DNA of 64,000 nucleotides from Tessaracoccus aquimaris (lineage in GTDB: Bacteria; Actinomycetota; Actinomycetes; Propionibacteriales; Propionibacteriaceae): the NCBI RefSeq assembly GCF_001997345.1, contig NZ_CP019606.1:2232001-2296000 (forward strand), written 5' to 3'. The notes under the pieces are model-generated. The model ran no database searches, had not been told where the DNA came from, and saw only the letters and a list, made by a program, of their open reading frames with translations. Shown piece by piece: positions 48,493 through 56,605 of the stretch; the stretch's first letter is position 1, and each line of letters begins with the position of its first letter. The translations under genes and the position numbers were made by a program.

Positions 48493-48731
48493 CTAGTTCG
48501 CCCCGTCGGAGGTGGCCGCCCGAACGAGCCGGACGGCGAGGCGGTCGCCACCGGCCAGGCGAGCATCGTCAGCGCGAACGCGATGGGCCATGCCACCGCG
48601 AACTGCCGTGGCCAGGCCGCCAGCCACGCCTGCGTCGGGCCGAGCGCGATGAGGCTCATCAACCCCGACATGGTGGCCGCCATGATGCAGGTCATGATCA
48701 CCTGGGCGATCAGCGCCGTCTTCTTGTTCAC
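48493..48731 (-). pseudogene. DUF2798-like membrane protein, single-base frameshift
   Basis: From GTG 48731 (after AGAAGGACAGAC) the frame encodes VNKKTALIAQVIMTCIMAATMSGLMSLIALGPTQAWLAAWPRQFAVAWPIAFALTMLAWPVA, two membrane helices typical of DUF2798 proteins. The present frame then runs on with a Pro/Arg-rich tail. One frame over, the sequence reads DRLAVRLVRAATSDGAN-stop, the expected end. One extra G near 48540-48546 (GTGGCGACC) would restore a 79-residue protein. It may be a sequencing error or a real mutation. Confidence 0.75.
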
Positions 48732-48863
48732 GTCTGTCCTTCTCTGGGACGACGCGGGCACGAGGCGGCGCCGTTCCCGTCGTGGGTTCGAGCGCCTTGG
48801 GTTCACTCAGAAGGTGACATCATCTCGTCAGAGGGCTGGAATAACCACACCAGCCAGGATCTT

Positions 48864-49277
48864 TCAGGCGGGTCCGAGGGTAGCCGAACCGTCGACGTCT
48901 TCGCTAACGGCACCGACGTGCTCGAAGGGCGTCTCGCCCGGCCGCCAGCAGTTCCAGGACTGGTCGGACATCCTGAGCAGCGCGATCTCGACGTACACCT
49001 CGTCGGCGCGTGGGTCGATGCGCAGTTCCCAGTCCTCCAGCACCAGACGCATGCCGTCCCTGGACCGCTCCGACGCGTCGGTGACCAGTTGCCCCGGCAG
49101 GTCGAGCAGCGCCTGGCTGTAGCCGGCGTCCCCGTGGCGCAGCACCGTCCCACCCCTGGCGAGGTGCGGCCAGACCTCAAGCGTCAGCGACGCGATGTCG
49201 TCGAGGTAGAGCGTGACCGTCTCGGTCACGGCGACCGAGACCGAGTAGACGCGCGATCCCACTAGTCGTTCCAGCAT
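48864..49277 (-). CDS. Hypothetical protein
   Basis: The 137-residue protein (MLERLVGSRVYSVSVAVTETVTLYLDDIASLTLEVWPHLARGGTVLRHGDAGYSQALLDLPGQLV...) has no signal peptide or membrane segment. It resembles small actinobacterial beta-rich proteins of unknown function that often contain DDIASLTLEVWP-like stretches. The C-terminus is acidic. I cannot assign a family. Confidence 0.65.
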   Translation of the reverse strand: MLERLVGSRVYSVSVAVTETVTLYLDDIASLTLEVWPHLARGGTVLRHGDAGYSQALLDLPGQLVTDASERSRDGMRLVLEDWELRIDPRADEVYVEIALLRMSDQSWNCWRPGETPFEHVGAVSEDVDGSATLGPA

Positions 49278-49355
49278 CGGTCTCCTCCCGGCACGAGACT
49301 AACGCCAGGGGCGCCCACCGCTCCTGGTCAGGGCTCGATCGTCAGGGCGCGATGG

Positions 49356-49793
49356 TCAGGGCGCCACCGGGTAGTGGCTGAACACCGCGAGCCGGTTCCA
49401 GGAGTTCATCACGACCGTCTGCCACGCGACGGCCGCCGCCTGGTCCTCGGTGAGGGAACCGTCGTCCCAGCGTCGGGGCTCAGGCACGGGCATCTCGGTC
49501 AGTTCCTCGGCGAGCGCGAGCGCCGAGCGTTCCTGCTCGGTGAAGTACTGCGACTCCCACCAGGCGGCGAGCACCGCGAGGCGTTCGGCGCTCTCCCCCA
49601 GTCGGATCGCGTCACGGGTGTGCATCCGCAGGCAGTAGGCGCAGCCGTTGAGTTGGGAGACGCGGATCTTGACCAGTTCGATCAGCAGGGAATCCAGACC
49701 CGAACGTTTGGCCGCCTCGGCGACCGACGCGTCAAGTTGGGTGAGGCACCGGTAGGACTCCGACTGCCGCTTGCTGAGGTTCGGGTTGATCAT
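49356..49793 (-). CDS. Carboxymuconolactone decarboxylase / AhpD-like family protein
   Basis: The 145-residue protein has the redox motif RVSQLNGC51AYC54LRMH58TRDAIRLGE, and the YCLRMHTRDA pattern of AhpD-like proteins. It reduces peroxides or acts as a thiol-dependent reductase. ATG 49793 follows GAAGGAGCGCGAC; the frame extends upstream without a start signal. It is a paralogue of the gene at 516-1007. Confidence 0.88.
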   Translation of the reverse strand: MINPNLSKRQSESYRCLTQLDASVAEAAKRSGLDSLLIELVKIRVSQLNGCAYCLRMHTRDAIRLGESAERLAVLAAWWESQYFTEQERSALALAEELTEMPVPEPRRWDDGSLTEDQAAAVAWQTVVMNSWNRLAVFSHYPVAP

Positions 49794-49993
49794 GTCGCGC
49801 TCCTTCGCTGTGCGGGCGACGTCTTCGACCATACGCCGGAACCAGCGGCGTGCGGCCGGCGGTCGCTGGGTGACCTGCCGGTTTCCCGTCGTCGCTGCGT
49901 CCGTCGAGGAGGCCGAAGCGACGCCGCTGACGGGGAACGTCCGGGTGTGCGCGCTACCCGCCCTCAACGCCGGCTTGGCCCTAGTATGACGCC

Positions 49994-50572
49994 ATGCTCA
50001 GACGATTCATCGCCCGCGCGTTCTGGGCCATCAGCCGCTGGAAACTCGTCACGGAACCGGCACCGGACCGGCCGACCATCCTGATCGGCGCCCCGCACAC
50101 GTCCAACTGGGACTTCGTGCTGATGCTCGGGATCGCGTGGCGGCTCGACATGAACGTGCGCTGGCTGGGCAAGCACAGCCTGTTCAAGGGGTGGCGCGGG
50201 CCGATCATGCGGGCGCTGGGCGGCATCCCGGTCGACCGTACCAACCCGAGCCGCATCGTCGACGAGGTCGTCGAGGAGGTCCGCTCCGGCAAGGTGTTCG
50301 GCCTCGTGGTCACCCCCGACGGCACCCGCAAGGGACAGACGCACTGGAAGTCGGGCTTCTACCGGATCGCGCGGGAGACGGGGATGCCCGTCACCCTCGG
50401 CTACGTCGACCGCACGACGATGACCACGGGCCTCGGCCCGACGATCGAACTGACGGGCGACATCCCGGCCGACATGGACGTCATCCGCGCCTTCTACGCC
50501 GACAAGGCGGGGGTCATCCCGGCGTATCGGGTCGAGCCGCGACTGCGCGACGAGCAGCCCCCCGCCGCCTGA
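49994..50572 (+). CDS. Lysophospholipid acyltransferase, PlsC-like
   Basis: The 192-residue protein has the PlsC acyltransferase motifs: the HX4D box PHTSNWDF (about 35-42), LGKHSLFKGWRGPIMRALGGIPVDR (about 58-82) and VTPDGTRKG (about 108-116). It transfers an acyl chain to a glycerol-phosphate or related acceptor at the inner membrane. The short form and the HTSNWDF motif are typical of a branch of 1-acylglycerol-3-phosphate acyltransferase-like proteins without assigned substrate. Confidence 0.88.
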   Translation: MLRRFIARAFWAISRWKLVTEPAPDRPTILIGAPHTSNWDFVLMLGIAWRLDMNVRWLGKHSLFKGWRGPIMRALGGIPVDRTNPSRIVDEVVEEVRSGKVFGLVVTPDGTRKGQTHWKSGFYRIARETGMPVTLGYVDRTTMTTGLGPTIELTGDIPADMDVIRAFYADKAGVIPAYRVEPRLRDEQPPAA

Positions 50573-50709
50573 CGACGCCGGGTCCGGCACTGGCCGAAGG
50601 CCATCTATTCGCGGCATTCGCCCTAGCCGTAGCATGGTCGGATGGGGGAACACCATCGCGCGAGCCTGCTTCGGGCGCGCCAGAAACATTGCCTGTCGAC
50701 ACGAGCGGG

Positions 50710-51429
50710 GTGTGGGCGAAGCTGTGGCCGGAGCCTGCCACGCCCGCCCGCGGTCGTCCGCCGCGGTGGACGCTGAGCGACTTCGTGGAGGCGGGCGTCC
50801 GGATCGCCGACCGGGGCGGCCTGGACGCTGTGACCGTCGCGTCGGTCTCTGCGGAGGTCGGCGGCAGCCCGATGTCGATCTACCGCCACGTCGCGTCCAA
50901 GGATGACCTGCTCGTCCTGATCGAGGACGCGGCGCTGGGCCCTCCCCCGCCGTTGACCGACGTGGGCGGCTGCGTGACGGACGGCGTCGATGACGGGTGG
51001 CGCGCGGCCCTGGAGCGATGGGCCAATGCCCTCTCGGAGGTCTACGACCGACGTCCGTGGCTGCCCTACGTCCCGGCCTTCGGGCCTCCGGCAGGGCCGA
51101 ATCAGTTGGCGTGGCTCGACGCCGTCTATGCGCTCCGCGGGATGGGCCTCGGTGCCCCGCAGCGCCTGGCCCTCGTGCTGTTGCTGAGCGGGCATGTCCG
51201 CAACGCGAGTCGCACAGCGGTCGAGATGGGGCCGATGCTCAGCGGCGACGGGCTTGCGGGCTGGTTCGCGTTCATCGGGACCCGCGTCGGTGATCGGCTA
51301 CCCAGCCTTGCAACCACGATGCGCGACATCTCCGAGGCCTCGGAGATCTGGGCCGATTGGGACCATCGGGGTTTCATGGTGGACCGGATCCTGGACGGCA
51401 TCGCACAGGTCGCACCGCCACCTGACTAG
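50710..51429 (+). CDS. TetR-family transcriptional regulator
   Basis: The ~239-residue protein has an N-terminal DNA-binding domain, SDFVEAGVRIADRGGLDAVTVASVSAEVGGSPMSIYRHVASKDDLLVLIEDAAL (about 22-75), with the SIYRHVASKDDL helix. The C-terminal ligand domain (about 90-235) matches the TetR_C group of actinobacteria (WLPYVP..GP...LAWLDAVYALRGMGLGAPQRLALVLLLSGHVRN). Its target is unknown. GTG 50710 is tentatively chosen; a TTG 18 bases upstream is also possible. Confidence 0.85.
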   Translation: MWAKLWPEPATPARGRPPRWTLSDFVEAGVRIADRGGLDAVTVASVSAEVGGSPMSIYRHVASKDDLLVLIEDAALGPPPPLTDVGGCVTDGVDDGWRAALERWANALSEVYDRRPWLPYVPAFGPPAGPNQLAWLDAVYALRGMGLGAPQRLALVLLLSGHVRNASRTAVEMGPMLSGDGLAGWFAFIGTRVGDRLPSLATTMRDISEASEIWADWDHRGFMVDRILDGIAQVAPPPD

Positions 51430-51542
51430 GCACGACCCTCACCATGCGCGGACGGCCGCTCCCTGGGAGTCAGCCTCTGGCCCTCCGTTCGCCCTTGCCC
51501 GTGGTCAGAGGGCCCCGAAATTGCTGGAATAATCCTGCTGTG

Positions 51543-52109
51543 ATGAGCGCACCCCCAGTCAGTCAACGGTTAGTCGGTAGCAAGGCGGGGCAGGTCCCCT
51601 GGGCGCGTGAGGCGCTCATCGTGTTGCGGGAGACCGCGTCGCGCTACGGCGCGACCGTCACGTACGCGGACCTCGCGGAGGCCGTCCAGCATCGTTCCGG
51701 GATCCGGACCCACGCCCAGCAGCGCACCTGGTTGGCACCGGTGCTCAAGTTGGTCGCGACCGCGTGCCAGGGTCGCGGACTTCCGCCACTCATCGCGCTG
51801 GCCGTCAACGCGCAGGACGGAAAGGTCGGCGCCGCCTACGACGCCGTCCTCCAAGTGGCCGGAGAGGCCCCGTTCGCTACCAAGTCGGAGCGCGAGCGCC
51901 ACGCCTCCGAGGCCCGCCTCGCCTGCTACAAGGCGTTCTGCGAGTCGGTCCCCGAAGACGCCCGCCCCACGACCGCCCCGCCGCGCCCCTCAGCAGCGCC
52001 GCGGTCGGCCGCCCGCAAGCCTCAGCCGGTCGAGGTCAGGGCGGCGGTGTGCCCCAGTTGCTTCATCGAGATGCCGCTGGTCGGCGGCGGCTGCCCCAAC
52101 TGCGACTGA
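51543..52109 (+). CDS. Hypothetical protein with N-terminal helical domain and C-terminal zinc ribbon
   Basis: The 188-residue protein has an N-terminal segment (ALIVLRETASRYGATVTYADLAEAVQHRSGIRTHAQQRTWLAPVLKLVATACQGRGLPPLIALAVNAQDGKVGAAYDAV, about 26-105), a Pro/Ala-rich linker (about 140-165) and a C-terminal CPSC-x10-CPNC zinc-ribbon (about 170-188). The N-terminal part resembles a winged-helix module found near HNH or other nuclease domains in actinobacteria. I do not assign a function. ATG 51543 is the start. Confidence 0.6.
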   Translation: MSAPPVSQRLVGSKAGQVPWAREALIVLRETASRYGATVTYADLAEAVQHRSGIRTHAQQRTWLAPVLKLVATACQGRGLPPLIALAVNAQDGKVGAAYDAVLQVAGEAPFATKSERERHASEARLACYKAFCESVPEDARPTTAPPRPSAAPRSAARKPQPVEVRAAVCPSCFIEMPLVGGGCPNCD

Positions 52110-52292
52110 CCTCCCGCCGCGGCCCCGGCGCAGCCCTTCGCCTAACCGCCTGTCGGCCCTGCCTCATGGACCATGACGACCACACGGAGACCGCGCATGG
52201 GCGAAGCTATCCCGCCTCGAGGCGGCCCTGCGTGATCTCCGGGGCGTCGGGAGGGTTCGCGCCGGCGAGGTCGAACGGGCAGACTCTGACGC

Positions 52293-52736
52293 ATGGAGGA
52301 TCTGCACGTCGCGCCGGGCCCGGGTATCCCGCACGGTCTCGTCGTTCCCGCGAGCGAGTTGCGGGAACAGTTCTCCCACGCCTCCGGCCCGGGCGGGCAG
52401 GGCGTCAACACGGCCGACTCTCGGGTGCAGTTGAGCCTTGATGTCGCGACGACGACGGCCCTCACCGAGGAGCAGCGAGCCAGGGCGTTAGGGAGGCTCG
52501 ACTCGCGGCTGAGCGCGGGGGTGCTGACGGTCAGCGCGGCGGAGCACCGCTCGCAGTTGCGCAACCGGACGACGGCACGGGCACGCCTGGCGGTCCTGCT
52601 GCGGGAAGCGGTGGCCCCTCCGCCCAAGTCGCGCAGGCCGACCCGTCCGACGCGGGGCTCCCAGTTGCGCCGCTTGGCGGCCAAGCGCGGCAGGGCCGAG
52701 ACGAAGCAGAACCGCCGCCGCCCCGGCCTGGACTGA
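52293..52736 (+). CDS. arfB: Peptidyl-tRNA hydrolase ArfB (ribosome rescue)
   Basis: The 147-residue protein has the class-I release-factor GGQ loop in HASGPGG35QGVNTADSRVQLSLDV (about 29-52) and a basic C-terminal tail (KSRRPTRPTRGSQLRRLAAKRGRAETKQNRRRPGLD) that enters the mRNA channel. ArfB (YaeJ) hydrolyses peptidyl-tRNA on ribosomes stalled without a stop codon. The domain order and length are standard. ATG 52293 is the start. Confidence 0.92.
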   Translation: MEDLHVAPGPGIPHGLVVPASELREQFSHASGPGGQGVNTADSRVQLSLDVATTTALTEEQRARALGRLDSRLSAGVLTVSAAEHRSQLRNRTTARARLAVLLREAVAPPPKSRRPTRPTRGSQLRRLAAKRGRAETKQNRRRPGLD

Positions 52737-52800
52737 CGATTGCTCGGCCGCGCAGACGCGAAACAACGCTGGCACAGCCGCGGAGCCCCAGCCCCACTGG

Positions 52801-52883
52801 CTGAGCCGGGCGTCGCTGGTTGAGCCGGGCGTCGCTGGTTGAGCCGCGCAAAGGCGCGAAGCGCCGCAGCGCGTGTCGAAACC
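52801..52883. repeat. Tandem 19-bp repeats and a type I palindromic repeat
   Basis: A 19-base unit TTGAGCCGGGCGTCGCTGG begins at 52801 (first base C instead of T) and at 52820, and is followed at 52839 by a full type I repeat ending GAAACC at 52883. It lies in the 383-base gap 52737-53119. The rest of the gap holds further degenerate pieces (TCGAGCC..., CGACCGTTCGGGAGCTCGACC at about 52957, GTCGAGCCTGTCGAGACG at about 52985) and no gene. Confidence 0.7.
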
Positions 52884-53119
52884 AAGCCGCGCCCGCCCAC
52901 AGACCCAAGCACCGCGTCGACATCGAGCCACGCCCACCCATACCGCGCACGGGCCTCGACCGTTCGGGAGCTCGACCACCGCTCGTCGAGCCTGTCGAGA
53001 CGTCCGAGCACCGAGCGGAACGGACGCGCCATCGACGCCTGCACCTCCGTCAACCAAGCAGCGGAGTTCAGCCCGCAGACGGACGGCCAACGAACCACAC
53101 CGCCCCTACGATCGACGTC

Positions 53120-53692
53120 ATGCCTAGCCACAGCACCAAGCTGCACACCTCGTTCCTCCTCGGCCTTGCCTCCCTATCGGTGGCCGCGCTTGTCGGCTGC
53201 CAGGCCGCAACGACACCCGGCGCGGAGTCCGGCGCGCCGAGCGCAAGCACCACGCAGACCGTCACCTCTCCATCGAGCGTCCCCGAGACGAGCACGCCCG
53301 CAGCCTCGCCGACACCCAGCCTCGCGACCCCCGAGGCGCCGACGAGCCCACCCGCGCCGAGCAGCGCCCCGGCGACCTCGTCTGCTCCGGAGCCGAAGGC
53401 CGAGGACATCAACGGGCGCTGGTGCCCGACCCCCGAGAGCAGCGACGCCGAGTGCGTCACCGTCGCGCTCCCGAATGCGACCTGGGAGGGCCGCGGCATC
53501 ACCGAGCCGATAAAGCTCGTCGGCGAGGAGCAGGGCACCTTCTCCTACTCCGCGGAGGGCGCCCCGTTCGGCGTCTACGCGCCGGCAGGCGTCGCGCTCG
53601 AACTGCCCGACTACTACAACGGCGGCGACATGCCGGAGGTCGAGCGCATCTGGAACGGGCAGACCAGCGTGCTGTATCTGAGGCAAGACTAA
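53120..53692 (+). CDS. Secreted lipoprotein of unknown function
   Basis: The 190-residue precursor has a lipobox signal peptide (FLLGLASLSVAALVGC) and a long Ser/Thr/Pro/Ala-rich linker (about 33-95). A C-terminal domain of about 95 residues (DINGRWCPTPESSDAECVTVALPNATWEGRG...SVLYLRQD) contains two cysteines and a beta-rich pattern. It is membrane-anchored outside the cell. I do not recognise the C-terminal domain. ATG 53120 is the start. Confidence 0.75.
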   Translation: MPSHSTKLHTSFLLGLASLSVAALVGCQAATTPGAESGAPSASTTQTVTSPSSVPETSTPAASPTPSLATPEAPTSPPAPSSAPATSSAPEPKAEDINGRWCPTPESSDAECVTVALPNATWEGRGITEPIKLVGEEQGTFSYSAEGAPFGVYAPAGVALELPDYYNGGDMPEVERIWNGQTSVLYLRQD

Positions 53693-53732
53693 GGACGGGG
53701 CAGCACCCGGCGCCCCTGGGAGGAGCCGTGCG

Positions 53733-54169
53733 ATGACAATCCGCTTGGAGAACGTCGGCATTGCGGTGCGCGACCTTGAGGAGGCCATCGGCTTCTTCAC
53801 CGACCTCGGCATGACGGTGATCGGGCGCGACACCGTCAGCGGCGACTGGACCGACACGGCCGTTGGCCTCGACGGCAACCACGCGAAGATCGCGATGCTC
53901 CAGACCCCGACGGCCAGGGGCGGATCGAACTGTTCGAGTACATCCATCCCGACGCGATCGAGACGGATCCGACGTTTCCGAACGAGATCGGGATGCACCG
54001 GGTCGCGTTCTCGGTCGATGACCTGGATGAGTCGCTCGCGATCGCGGCGCGGCACGGCTGTCGTCCGCTCAGAGGTGTGGCCAACTACCGCGACGTGTAC
54101 CGGTTGACGTACCTGCGCGGGCCGAGCGGCATCCTCGTGATGCTCGCCCAGGACCTGACACGGTCCTGA
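53733..54169 (+). pseudogene. VOC-superfamily protein, single-base frameshift
   Basis: The first half reads MTIRLENVGIAVRDLEEAIGFFTDLGMTVIGRDTVSGDWTDTAVGLDGNHAKIAMLQTP, a glyoxalase-type fold. At about 53905-53911 the frame slips; the other frame continues DGQGRIELFEYIHPDAIETDPTFPNEIGMHRVAFSVDDLDESLAIAARHGCRPLRGVANYRDVYRLTYLRGPSGILVMLAQDLTRS-stop (54167-54169). An extra C in the CCCC run restores a 145-residue VOC protein. The metal-binding H of MHRVAFSV is in the second half. Confidence 0.85.
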
Positions 54170-54194
54170 GTCGGCCCCACCCACGGAGCGGCGG

Positions 54195-54674
54195 TCAGCG
54201 CATCCGGTCCGAGACCCGCATGCCCTCGGCGATCCGCCAGAGCAGGTCGGCGTTGACGACCGGCCTCGGCACCAGGTCCAGGAAGGCCGCGAAGGTCCCC
54301 TGCCCGGCGACGGCGTGCGGGAGCGCCAGCGGATCGGGCGAGGTGGAGACGGCGATCCAGGTTCCTGCGTCGTAGTGGTGACCCCAGTGGTAGTGGATCT
54401 GACCGCCGAGCGAGATGCGGGCCTCCAACGCATCGGGTGAACTCACCTGGTCGACGTGCATCTGAACGGCGAGTGGGAGCGCGGGTGCCGTCGTGGGCGT
54501 GACGGTGGCATCGACCGTGACCACCAGCAATCGGTCGGGCCCGGGGGTGCCCGCGACGCCGGTGAACCGCCAGGTCGCTCCCTCGACCGTGACGTCGAAG
54601 GGGGCGAAGTCTTCTGGGACGAGGCCCGCGATACGGTCGTTGATCTCGAGGAATGCCTCCAGCATGGTCTCCAT
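54195..54674 (-). CDS. Hypothetical protein
   Basis: The 159-residue protein (METMLEAFLEINDRIAGLVPEDFAPFDVTVEGATWRFTGVAGTPGPDRLLVVTVDATVTPTTAPALPLAVQMHVDQV...) is soluble, without signal peptide. The C-terminal half (GQIHYHWGHHYDAGTWIAVSTSPDPLALPHAVAGQGTFAAFLDLVPRPVVNADLLWRIAEG) has several His residues. I do not recognise the family. ATG 54674 is the only reasonable start. Confidence 0.65.
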   Translation of the reverse strand: METMLEAFLEINDRIAGLVPEDFAPFDVTVEGATWRFTGVAGTPGPDRLLVVTVDATVTPTTAPALPLAVQMHVDQVSSPDALEARISLGGQIHYHWGHHYDAGTWIAVSTSPDPLALPHAVAGQGTFAAFLDLVPRPVVNADLLWRIAEGMRVSDRMR

Positions 54675-54847
54675 CGCCTCATCGTGGCATCGCTGGGGGC
54701 CAGTGGCTCGGTAGGCGGACGAGTCGCCTGGCCCCGAGCCGCTCCGGGCGTCCTGCGACTCACGCTCGGTCGTCGAACCGGCCACCGGCGAGACGGTGAA
54801 GCTCACGTCGCGGGCGGGTTGCCGGGCCTCTCTCCCGGCCGACGGCC

Positions 54848-55543
54848 TCAACCCACCTCTGGGACGTAGCCCGATCGCCCCTTCCACGAACCGTGCTCGC
54901 TGAGCGGACGGAACCGCAGCGTCGTGAACTCGTGGTGGAAGTCGCGGCGCTCCCGCTCCGCCATGGCCTCGTTGTGGAGCCTGGCGGTCGGACCCTGGTC
55001 GCGGCCCCAGACCATCCCGGTCATGGCGCGCGCGCTGGTCCAGACCGAGAAGGTCGCCACGGTGTTGGGCGGGCGCATCGCGGCGAGCGCGAGCGTCGCC
55101 TCGCGATGGTCGCGGACCTGCCTCTCGACGGGTCGGCCCCAGCGCAGGAACCGCGGCAACTCCGGCAACCGCATCCTGGCGAGCGTGACCGCGACGCTGG
55201 GGGCGTCGAGGTCGGTCTTCTCGGCGTGCTCCGGCAGGTGCGCCACCTCGCGGACGCTCCCCCAGCGCCGTTGATAGGCAAGCCGCACGTGCCAGCCCGT
55301 CGCAAGATCTCGACCCAGCGGATCTTGGGCGAGGAACTGCCCGAGGGCCGCCTCCTCTGCCCACTCGGCGAACACCGCGAGCCTTCCGACCTGCATCCGG
55401 CGGGGCGTCACGATCGGCGCTCCGAGGTCCATCCCGGCCAGCACCTCCGCGTGCACAAGCCCAGGCGCCGACGGCGGGCTCAGCAACGCGCGGACCCCGT
55501 GATGGGGTGCCAGGTGCACGAGGTGGAACGAGTGCAGTGCCAT
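54848..55543 (-). CDS. Spheroidene monooxygenase (CrtA)-like family protein
   Basis: The 231-residue protein has VGRLAVFAEWAEEAALGQFLAQDPLGRDLATGWHVRLAYQRRWGSVREVAHLP and VAVTLARMRLPELPRFLRWGRPVERQVRDHREATLALAAMRPPNTVATFSVWTSARAMTGMVWG, which match actinobacterial proteins annotated as spheroidene monooxygenase-like. The name comes from a carotenoid enzyme, but these homologues are probably heme- or iron-dependent monooxygenases of unknown substrate. ATG 55543 is preferred over TTG 55555. Confidence 0.7.
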   Translation of the reverse strand: MALHSFHLVHLAPHHGVRALLSPPSAPGLVHAEVLAGMDLGAPIVTPRRMQVGRLAVFAEWAEEAALGQFLAQDPLGRDLATGWHVRLAYQRRWGSVREVAHLPEHAEKTDLDAPSVAVTLARMRLPELPRFLRWGRPVERQVRDHREATLALAAMRPPNTVATFSVWTSARAMTGMVWGRDQGPTARLHNEAMAERERRDFHHEFTTLRFRPLSEHGSWKGRSGYVPEVG

Positions 55544-55708
55544 TCCCCGATCCAACCAGCTGGCCGGCCTATCCGCATCGACCGCCCGGAGCCGGCTTGG
55601 GGTCGATGCCCAGAGTCTCAGACGGTTTGGTCAGGCACAGGCGGGGGTCTGGTCGGATTCCGCTGCGAGGGTCGCGGTCGGCTCAGAGCAGGCCCGGCGT
55701 CCGCTCGC

Positions 55709-55930
55709 CTACCGCTGAGGCGCGCCAGGGGCCGAGTCCCTCGAGTGCGTGGCACGCCGCAGACTCAGCACCGTCCTGAGGATCATCACCAGCCCGATCA
55801 GGCCGGTGATGAGCCCGAGCCCGCCGAGTCCCGGCGAGTCGTCGGCCTCGCCCGCGAGCACCACGAAGGCCCCGAAGGCCATCAGGAACACCCCGGCCAG
55901 CAGGGTCAACGCCGTCCACCATCGGCTCAT
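55709..55930 (-). CDS. Small two-helix membrane protein
   Basis: The 73-residue protein MSRWWTALTLLAGVFLMAFGAFVVLAGEADDSPGLGGLGLITGLIGLVMILRTVLSLRRATHSRDSAPGAPQR has two clear membrane helices joined by an acidic loop. ATG 55930 is the likely start; the frame is open upstream but that part has no recognisable sequence. It is of a type common in actinobacteria, function unknown. Confidence 0.6.
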   Translation of the reverse strand: MSRWWTALTLLAGVFLMAFGAFVVLAGEADDSPGLGGLGLITGLIGLVMILRTVLSLRRATHSRDSAPGAPQR

Positions 55931-56308
55931 CCGCAAACCCGCCTTTCCCTGTCTGGGACTGATCGTTGCGCTCAGCATGCCAGTGCCTGGCCCTCCCCGG
56001 ACCACCTGGCCCGGGCAAGCACGCCAAGTGTCCCTCCCTTGGAACACTGGCGGGCAACGCACTAGTGTGCCGGTCCAGCGAGATGAGGCCGGCAACGACG
56101 TGGTACGCACAGACGACCACCCCGACTCGCCGCGCTGAGCGGTCAGTCGCAGGCGAGAAAACTGAGCGGGATGGGCCCGAGAACTTCTGGCTCGCCGTCG
56201 ATACGACCGCACCAGGCGGCTGATCGGCCCGTGCTGTGCCTGGCCGCTTGCGGTTCCTCGCGGCGCCCCATGCCAACGGTCTGCAGGGCTGGCCCAGCAG
56301 AGCGCGGG
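55931..56308. other. Gene-free stretch
   Basis: I see no supported gene, repeat or terminator in these 378 bases. Several short frames exist on both strands, but none has an RBS, a family match or a plausible composition. A CTAG-containing stretch near 56062 (CACTAGTGTGCCGG) is unremarkable. Confidence 0.5.
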
Positions 56309-56566
56309 CTAGAAGCCTGAGAACTCGGCGCCGCGGGCGATCATCTCGTCGACGATCCACCGGGCGGTCTCGCGCTGGCACGCGCCGGGGTCGGCGAAGC
56401 TGACGGCGAAGACCCCGGTGATCTCGGACAGCTTCGGCACCCCGGTGAGTTCGAGGATCGCGTCGGCCTCGCGGGAGTACTCGTCGCGCGGCGCGCCTTC
56501 CTCGATCAGGCCGACGGGGTCGGCCTCGGCAAGGATCTCGATGAGTTGTTCACGCGACAGGGACAT
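56309..56566 (-). CDS. Small hypothetical protein
   Basis: The 85-residue acidic protein (MSLSREQLIEILAEADPVGLIEEGAPRDEYSREADAILELTGVPKLSEITGVFAVSFADPGACQRETARWIVDEMIARGAEFSGF) resembles small helical proteins found in many actinobacteria and proteobacteria (similar to immunity-like proteins with EADPIGLI and PxxEYxxEA motifs). No domain name can be given with confidence. It overlaps no other gene and lies just before a repeat cluster. Confidence 0.7.
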   Translation of the reverse strand: MSLSREQLIEILAEADPVGLIEEGAPRDEYSREADAILELTGVPKLSEITGVFAVSFADPGACQRETARWIVDEMIARGAEFSGF

Positions 56567-56605
56567 GCGGCGAGCCTAGCCCTGCTCGGCCCCGATTCGG
56601 CCGCG

